From Flemingiibacterium sp045636145 (GTDB taxonomy: Bacteria > Bacillota > Clostridia > Oscillospirales > CAG-272), in NCBI GenBank assembly GCA_045636145.1, contig JAZTWV010000047.1:88356-152355 (forward strand): DNA of 64,000 nucleotides. Reading direction: 5' to 3'. The translations under genes were made by a program, and so were the position numbers. How positions within the stretch are numbered: position 1 is the stretch's first letter; every line of letters begins with the position of its first letter. The notes under the pieces were generated by a model. The model was given only the letters and a program-made list of their open reading frames with translations, did no database searches and was not told where the DNA came from. Of this stretch, positions 58,730 to 64,000 are shown piece after piece.

Positions 58730-60718
58730 ATGGACAGATTCAAACTGCACTCACCATATAAGCCCACAGGCGATCAGCCGGCGGCAATAGACCGCCTCTC
58801 TGCCGGAGTAGAAGCGGGAATGAAGCATCAGACACTGCTCGGTGTCACAGGATCGGGTAAGACCTTTACAATGGCAAACATAATCGCCAAGGTCAACCGC
58901 CCCACACTTGTGCTTGCTCACAATAAGACTCTCGCGGCACAGCTTTGCTCGGAGTTTCGCGAATTCTTTCCCGAAAATGCGGTGGAATTTTTTGTATCCT
59001 ACTACGACTACTATCAGCCGGAGGCTTATATCCCCGGAAAGGACATATATATCGAAAAGGACAGCTCCATCAACGACGAAATTGATATGCTCCGTCACAG
59101 TGCCACAAGCGCACTTTTTGAGCGGCGCGACGTTATTATAGTATCAAGCGTGTCCTGCATCTACTCTCTCGGTGATCCGCAGGAATACCAAAGTATGCTC
59201 ATCGCTCTCCGCCCGGGAATGATAATGGAGAGGGACGAGCTGACAAAACGGCTTATTTCCATGTCCTACGACCGCAACGACGTGAACTTTGTGCGCGACA
59301 AATTCCGCGTGAGAGGCGATGTTGTGGAGATACTGCCTGCATCAAGCGGAGATAAGGCTATACGTGTGGAGTTTTTCGGCGATGAGATAGAGCGCGTGTC
59401 CGAGATAAATACGGTCACGGGCGAGCTTATACGCACGCTCTCTTATGCGGCAATATATCCGGCTACCCACTATGCGGTGTCGGATGACAGACGTGAAGCG
59501 GCACTTCGTGAAATAGAGGAGGAGCTTTCGGAGCGGATAGATTTCTTCCGCTCACAGAATAAACTGCTTGAAGCACAGCGCATTGAGGAGCGCACGCGGT
59601 ATGACCTTGAAATGCTTCGAGAGATAGGCTTTTGCTCCGGTGTTGAAAACTATTCCCGTGTTATGGCAGGTCGTGTTCCCGGCTCAACACCTTATACGCT
59701 TCTTGACTATTTCCCGAAGGACTTTCTTCTCCTCGTGGATGAGTCCCATGTAACACTTCCCCAGGTAAAGGGTATGAGCGGCGGTGACAGAGCGAGAAAA
59801 ACAAATCTCGTGGAATTCGGATTCAGACTTCCGTCGGCGTTCGACAACCGTCCGCTGTTTTTCGATGAGTTCGAATCAAAGATAAATCAGGTTATATACG
59901 TCAGTGCTACTCCGGCGGAGTACGAAAAAAAGCATTCCGAGCAGACGGCGGAGCAGATCATACGTCCCACAGGTCTGCTTGACCCGGAGGTTGAGATACG
60001 ACCTGTAGAGGGACAGATAGACGATCTTATCGGCGAGATAAATGCAAGAGTGGAGCGCGGCGAGAGAGTGCTTGTTACCACGCTTACCAAAAAGATGGCG
60101 GAGGATCTCACCGAATACCTTGAAATGAATCTTATCAAGGTGAAGTATATCCATCATAAGGTGGAGACAATGGAGCGCAGTGAAATTATACGTGACCTGC
60201 GACTTGGTGTGTTTGACGTGCTTGTGGGCATCAATCTTCTCCGTGAGGGTCTTGACATACCCGAAGTATCCCTTGTTGCCATACTCGATGCGGACAAGGA
60301 AGGATTCCTTCGCTCGGAAACCTCTCTTATTCAGACAATAGGAAGAGCGGCGCGAAATGCGGAGGGCAAGGTAATAATGTACGCCGATACGGTAACACCG
60401 TCAATGCGTGCGGCAATAGATGAGACCAACCGCCGCCGAGAGATTCAGCAGGCGTACAACACGGCTAACGGCATTACCCCGCAGACAATTAAAAAGAGTG
60501 TGCGTGAGCTTATTGAGATCGGCAAAAAAGAAGCCGAGAATGCACCCGAAAGAAAGCTCAAAGATGCACTTCGCGATCGCGGCAAGCTGTCGGCAAAAGA
60601 CAAGCAGGCGCTTATTGATGAGCTTACGGCAGAGATGAAGGAAGCCGCAAAGCGGCTTGAGTTTGAGCGTGCCGCATATTTAAGAGATAAAATCAAGAAT
60701 TTGCAGGGTGTGCTGTAA
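58730..60718 (+). CDS. uvrB: Excinuclease ABC subunit B
   Basis: Damage-verifying helicase-like subunit of nucleotide excision repair. Walker A GVTGSGKT is at 38-45, the beta-hairpin region YYDYYQPEAYIP at 91-102, DESH at about 337-340 and the RNA-like helicase motif QTIGRAARNAEGKV near 550. The UVR motif for UvrC contact is at the C-terminus (KRLEFERAAYLRDKI, about 643-657). 662 residues. GGAGG is before ATG 58730. A likely LexA box precedes it, and uvrA follows by 34 bases. Confidence 0.97.
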   Translation: MDRFKLHSPYKPTGDQPAAIDRLSAGVEAGMKHQTLLGVTGSGKTFTMANIIAKVNRPTLVLAHNKTLAAQLCSEFREFFPENAVEFFVSYYDYYQPEAYIPGKDIYIEKDSSINDEIDMLRHSATSALFERRDVIIVSSVSCIYSLGDPQEYQSMLIALRPGMIMERDELTKRLISMSYDRNDVNFVRDKFRVRGDVVEILPASSGDKAIRVEFFGDEIERVSEINTVTGELIRTLSYAAIYPATHYAVSDDRREAALREIEEELSERIDFFRSQNKLLEAQRIEERTRYDLEMLREIGFCSGVENYSRVMAGRVPGSTPYTLLDYFPKDFLLLVDESHVTLPQVKGMSGGDRARKTNLVEFGFRLPSAFDNRPLFFDEFESKINQVIYVSATPAEYEKKHSEQTAEQIIRPTGLLDPEVEIRPVEGQIDDLIGEINARVERGERVLVTTLTKKMAEDLTEYLEMNLIKVKYIHHKVETMERSEIIRDLRLGVFDVLVGINLLREGLDIPEVSLVAILDADKEGFLRSETSLIQTIGRAARNAEGKVIMYADTVTPSMRAAIDETNRRREIQQAYNTANGITPQTIKKSVRELIEIGKKEAENAPERKLKDALRDRGKLSAKDKQALIDELTAEMKEAAKRLEFERAAYLRDKIKNLQGVL

Positions 60719-60752
60719 TCATGCAAGTGCGAATCACGAAAGGACAGAATAA

Positions 60753-63593
60753 ATGGCAGATTTAAAAATGACGGGCGTGAGGGTCCACAATCTTAAGAAT
60801 GTGGATTTGACGATTCCACGCGATAAGCTCGTGGTCTTCACGGGACTTTCAGGGTCGGGAAAGTCATCCCTGGCGTTTGATACCATATATGCGGAGGGAC
60901 ACAGGCGGTTTGTGGAGTCGCTGTCAAGCTACGCGAGAATGTTCTTAGGGCAGCTTGACAAGCCTGATCTTGATTCTATCGAGGGCCTTTCTCCCGCTAT
61001 ATCTATAGACCAGAAAACCACCTCAAAAAATCCGCGCTCAACCGTAGGTACGGTGACAGAGATATACGATTATCTGCGCCTTTTGTATGCGCGTGTGGGT
61101 ATTCCTCACTGTCCTGTCTGCGGCAAGGAGATACGTCAGCAGACCGTGGATCAGATCATTGACCGCATAATGACTCTTCCCGAGGGCACACGCTTTATGG
61201 TGCTTGCACCCATGGTGCGCGGGAAAAAAGGTATGCACGAGAAGATTTTCGAGGATGCAAAGAAAAGCGGATATGTGCGTGTGAGGGTGGACGGCTCTCT
61301 GTATGATCTTTCCGAGGAGATAAAGCTTGACAAGAATATTAAGCATACCGTCGAGGTAGTGGTTGACCGTCTTGTTCGCCGTGAGGATATGCGCTCGCGT
61401 CTCGCAGATTCGGTAGAAACTGCGCTTTCGCTTACCGAGGGCAATCTTGTTATATCTGTGGTGCTTCGGGACGGCGAGGAGTTTGACGGTGACACGGAGC
61501 TTACATTTTCCCAGAGCTATGCCTGCGAGGAGCACGGAATAAGTGTGGGTGAGCTGTCGCCGAGGATGTTTTCCTTCAACAACCCATTCGGTGCTTGCCC
61601 GAAATGCGCCGGACTTGGTGAGATGCGCACTGTGGCGGTGGACAAGGTGATTCCCGACAAGACCCTTTCTCTGCGAGAGGGTGCTATACAGGTAAACGGC
61701 TTTAAATCCCTTGAAGAAGCGAGCTGGAACGGCCCTCTTTTTGAGGCTGTGGCGAAAAAATACGGTTTTACCCTTGATATGCCGCTTTGCGATTATTCTG
61801 AAAAGGCAATGAAGGCTCTACTTTACGGTACAGGCAGTGATGTATATGAGATCACCCGATATTGGGAGGGGGCTGCCAAGGTACAGCGAGTCAAGTTTGA
61901 CGGTATCATCAACATGATACAGACAAGATTCGAGCAGAGTCAACACGAATATTATGAGGATTTCATAGAGGACACGCCCTGTCCCGAATGTAACGGAATG
62001 AGACTTAATCCAATATCGCTTGCGGTGACGGTCGGCGGCATCAATATAGATGAGTTCTGTAGAAAATCCGTTTCAAATGCGCTTAAATTCGTAAATTCCC
62101 TTGAATTTACGGAAATGGAAGCGGCAATTGCAAAGGAGATCGTTAAGGAGATAAAATCACGCCTCGGTTTTCTTGAGAGCGTGGGGCTTGAATATCTTAC
62201 CCTTTCGAGAAAAGCAGGCTCGCTTTCGGGCGGTGAGGCACAGCGTATACGCCTTGCCACTCAGATAGGCTCTTCTCTTATGGGCGTGCTGTATATTCTT
62301 GATGAGCCGAGCATAGGACTGCATCAGCGGGACAATTCCAAGCTAATAGCTACGCTTAAACGCCTGCGTGATGCAGGAAACAGCCTTATTGTTGTGGAGC
62401 ATGACGAGGAGACCATGGAAGCGTCCGACTATATAGTTGATATCGGTCCGGGCGCGGGAATACACGGCGGTGAGATCGTGGCGGCAGGAACGCCAGATGA
62501 AATAAAGCGCAATAAAAATTCGATTACCGGTGCATTTTTGTCCGGACGAGAAAAAATAGATATTCCTGCAATTCGAAGAAGCGGAAACGGAAAGTTTATT
62601 AAGGTTGTTGGGGCGTCCCAGAATAATCTTAAAAATATTGACGTAGAATTTCCCTTGGGACTTTTCTGCTGTGTAACGGGCGTGTCGGGCTCGGGAAAAT
62701 CATCCCTTGTAAACTCCATACTGTATCAGGTGTTGGCGCATGAGCTTAACCGTGCCTGCACTTATCCCGGCAAGCATAAGCGAATCGAGGGAATAGAAAA
62801 TCTTGATAAGATCATTGCCATAGATCAAAGTCCCATCGGTCGTACTCCGCGCTCCAATCCTGCAACTTACACGGGTCTGTTTACGGACATCCGCGAGCTT
62901 TTTGCCAAAACTACGGATGCGAAGATGCGCGGTTACAGTGCCGGACGGTTTTCTTTCAATGTTAAGGGCGGACGGTGCGAGGCCTGCGAGGGCGATGGCG
63001 TAAAATGCATTGAGATGCACTTTTTGCCCGATGTATACGTCACCTGCGATGCCTGCAAGGGCAAGAGATACAACCGCGACACCCTTGAGGTGAAATACAA
63101 GGGCAAAAACGTCTCCGATGTGCTTGATATGACGGTAGAGGAGGGACTTGAATTTTTCGCGAGCCTTCCCAGACTTGCAAGAAAGCTCCAGACCCTTTTT
63201 GATGTGGGTCTCGGGTATATCAAGATAGGTCAGTCATCCACCACTCTCTCCGGCGGTGAGGCACAGCGTGTAAAGCTTGCCACGGAGCTTGCAAAACGCT
63301 CTACGGGAAAGACCGTGTATATTCTGGACGAGCCTACCACGGGTCTTCATATGGCGGACGTGAAAAAGCTTATCGAGGTGCTTCAGAGGCTGGTTGAAGC
63401 CGGTAATACGGTGATAGTCATTGAGCACAATCTTGATATGATAAAGACTGCGGACTATATTGTAGACCTTGGTCCGGAGGGCGGTGACGGCGGCGGAAAG
63501 ATCATTGCCGTAGGCACTCCCGAGGAGGTTGCAAGATGCAAAGAATCCTATACGGGACAGTATCTTTCAAAGATACTGTCAAAAAACAAATAA
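60753..63593 (+). CDS. uvrA: Excinuclease ABC subunit A
   Basis: Damage-recognition ATPase of nucleotide excision repair, 946 residues, dimeric and ABC-type. Walker A motifs are GLSGSGKSS (about 32-40) and GVSGSGKSS near 645; signature sequences SLSGGEAQRIRLA and TLSGGEAQRVKLA occur in the first and second ATPase halves. A zinc module in the second half contains CEACEGDGVKC and CDACKGKRYN. AAAGGACAG precedes the ATG. It is the last gene before the terminator at 63598-63636. Confidence 0.97.
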   Translation: MADLKMTGVRVHNLKNVDLTIPRDKLVVFTGLSGSGKSSLAFDTIYAEGHRRFVESLSSYARMFLGQLDKPDLDSIEGLSPAISIDQKTTSKNPRSTVGTVTEIYDYLRLLYARVGIPHCPVCGKEIRQQTVDQIIDRIMTLPEGTRFMVLAPMVRGKKGMHEKIFEDAKKSGYVRVRVDGSLYDLSEEIKLDKNIKHTVEVVVDRLVRREDMRSRLADSVETALSLTEGNLVISVVLRDGEEFDGDTELTFSQSYACEEHGISVGELSPRMFSFNNPFGACPKCAGLGEMRTVAVDKVIPDKTLSLREGAIQVNGFKSLEEASWNGPLFEAVAKKYGFTLDMPLCDYSEKAMKALLYGTGSDVYEITRYWEGAAKVQRVKFDGIINMIQTRFEQSQHEYYEDFIEDTPCPECNGMRLNPISLAVTVGGINIDEFCRKSVSNALKFVNSLEFTEMEAAIAKEIVKEIKSRLGFLESVGLEYLTLSRKAGSLSGGEAQRIRLATQIGSSLMGVLYILDEPSIGLHQRDNSKLIATLKRLRDAGNSLIVVEHDEETMEASDYIVDIGPGAGIHGGEIVAAGTPDEIKRNKNSITGAFLSGREKIDIPAIRRSGNGKFIKVVGASQNNLKNIDVEFPLGLFCCVTGVSGSGKSSLVNSILYQVLAHELNRACTYPGKHKRIEGIENLDKIIAIDQSPIGRTPRSNPATYTGLFTDIRELFAKTTDAKMRGYSAGRFSFNVKGGRCEACEGDGVKCIEMHFLPDVYVTCDACKGKRYNRDTLEVKYKGKNVSDVLDMTVEEGLEFFASLPRLARKLQTLFDVGLGYIKIGQSSTTLSGGEAQRVKLATELAKRSTGKTVYILDEPTTGLHMADVKKLIEVLQRLVEAGNTVIVIEHNLDMIKTADYIVDLGPEGGDGGGKIIAVGTPEEVARCKESYTGQYLSKILSKNK

Positions 63594-63597
63594 CAGT

Positions 63598-63636
63598 ATG
63601 CTCATACGGTGAGAAATGACCGTATGAGCATTTTTT
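63598..63636 (+). terminator. Terminator of uvrB-uvrA
   Basis: A 13-bp perfect stem, ATGCTCATACGGT (63598-63610) with ACCGTATGAGCAT (63619-63631), loop GAGAAATG, then a run of T to 63636. Confidence 0.93.
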
Positions 63637-63645
63637 GTATACCAA

Positions 63646-63668
63646 AACCACGCGTTAGACGCGTGGTT
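63646..63668 (+). repeat. Left-end hairpin of the IS200/IS605 element
   Basis: AACCACGCGT (63646-63655) pairs perfectly with ACGCGTGGTT (63659-63668) around a TAG loop. TnpA proteins bind such imperfect or perfect subterminal hairpins on single-stranded DNA. Confidence 0.8.
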
Positions 63669-63706
63669 CGGTAAGAATTACATAGTTGATAATGACAGAA
63701 AAACTC

Positions 63707-63760
63707 CTTTGTTGTATAATAGAACTGCGGACTGCCAACTGCACAAAAAATACAACAAAG
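63707..63760 (+). repeat. Inverted repeat in the tnpA leader
   Basis: CTTTGTTGTAT (63707-63717) and ATACAACAAAG (63750-63760) are perfect inverted copies framing a GC-richer centre. A transcript covering this would fold a long hairpin just upstream of the tnpA start. IS200 elements are known to limit transposase expression by leader structures, so a regulatory role is likely. Confidence 0.65.
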
Positions 63761-63773
63761 CAGGTCATTTACG

Positions 63774-64000
63774 ATGAGTATAAATGACATAAATAGTTTA
63801 TCACATACTAAGTGGAATTGCAAGTACCATATTGTGTTTGCCCCAAAATATCGAAGAAAAATATTTTTTGGAGAAAAGAGAGCAGAGATAGGAAAGATAC
63901 TTCGCCAGTTATGCGAATGGAAGGGAGTAAAGATAGTAAGTGCAGAGGTATGCCCCGACCATATACATATGCTGGTTGAGATACCACCGAAAATATCAGT
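63774..64000 (+). CDS. tnpA: IS200/IS605-family transposase TnpA, 5' part
   Basis: Open from ATG 63774 to the window end, 75 codons visible of about 140-155 expected. The product is a Y1 HUH single-strand transposase: the start NDINSLSHTKWNCKYHIVFA and the metal-binding CPDHIHMLVEIPP (HUH motif HIH) are diagnostic. The catalytic Tyr is beyond the window. The ribosome site (CAGGTC) is weak, matching low expression. The gene is cut by the window edge, not by mutation. Confidence 0.9.
   Translation, partial: MSINDINSLSHTKWNCKYHIVFAPKYRRKIFFGEKRAEIGKILRQLCEWKGVKIVSAEVCPDHIHMLVEIPPKIS

Larger units (their letters stand above)
63646..64000 (+). mobile_element. IS200/IS605-family insertion sequence, left part
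   Basis: A subterminal hairpin (63646-63668) of the kind recognised by HUH transposases stands about 105 bases before a tnpA-type gene that runs off the window. The exact left boundary is not determined but lies near 63640, immediately after the uvrA terminator. IS200/IS605 elements lack terminal inverted repeats and do not duplicate the target, so the junction must be found by comparison. The right end and any tnpB are outside the window. Confidence 0.85.

Noticed and set aside
1..64000. CRISPR arrays, tRNA or rRNA genes, prophage or toxin-antitoxin modules
   Set aside because: No regularly spaced repeats, cloverleaf-like segments, phage structural genes or paired toxin-antitoxin frames were seen on either strand. 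A computational tRNA and CRISPR scan would settle this.

Overview
The window reads as chromosomal DNA of a spore-forming, low-to-moderate GC Firmicute of the class Clostridia. The evidence is the Bacillus/Clostridium core cluster yloC-remA-gmk-rpoZ-priA-def-fmt-rsmB-rlmN-prpC-prkC-rsgA-thiN-spoVM in its usual order, a 25-codon spoVM gene, SpoVB-like and YtvI-like membrane proteins, strong AGGAGG-type ribosome binding sites, AT-rich spacers with textbook TTGACA-17-TATAAT promoters, and enzymes common in anaerobes (NrdG, NADP-type glutamate dehydrogenase). Genus and species cannot be read from the sequence alone. Almost every base is coding. I see no rRNA, tRNA or CRISPR array. The only mobile element is an IS200/IS605-type insertion cut by the right edge.

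Layout. 1-4.6 kb (minus): a probable operon of a metallo-beta-lactamase-fold hydrolase, glutamyl- and glutaminyl-tRNA synthetases and a secreted protein cut by the left edge. 4.8-10.1 kb: PrsA-like foldase lipoprotein, SpoVB-like flippase, glutamate dehydrogenase, histidine phosphatase. 10.3-19.1 kb (plus): HerA-like ATPase, uracil permease plus uracil phosphoribosyltransferase, a heterodimeric ABC exporter, and a YtvI/AI-2E-type permease. 19.1-25.0 kb (minus): two tandem secreted subtilases, of which the downstream copy appears catalytically dead. 25.2-26.6 kb (minus): pantothenate ECF transporter S component followed by type III pantothenate kinase. 26.9-40.5 kb (plus): the conserved translation, nucleotide, signalling and sporulation cluster ending in spoVM. 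40.6-42.0 kb (minus): a small helical protein and homoserine O-acetyltransferase. 42.3-48.6 kb (plus): a large surface protein with a DUF5722-like region, NrdG, a PurM-like enzyme, ribokinase-family kinase and RuvX. 48.7-52.4 kb: SGNH hydrolase, QueH, YgjP-type metallopeptidase and a two-domain class II aldolase-like protein. 52.8-63.6 kb (plus): VanY-type carboxypeptidase, aspartate kinase with an amidohydrolase and a FkbM methyltransferase, a rhomboid-like protein lacking catalytic residues, and uvrB-uvrA. 63.6 kb to the end: left end and 5' part of an IS200/IS605 transposase gene.

How it works together. Most of the window is housekeeping: charging of Glu and Gln tRNAs, N-formyl-Met processing (def, fmt), ribosome maturation (rsmB, rlmN, rsgA, ruvX), nucleotide salvage (uraA-upp), CoA precursor uptake and phosphorylation (panT-coaX), the PrkC/PrpC kinase-phosphatase switch, and excision repair. 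The parts most worth a second look are the active/inactive subtilase pair, substitutions at key positions in Fmt and CoaX, the half-degenerate aldolase fusion, the dead rhomboid-like protein, a structured leader before the VanY gene, promoters embedded in terminators, and a proline-containing SpoVM variant. I found no clearly new multi-gene system; the subtilase/pseudo-subtilase operon is the best candidate for undescribed biology.
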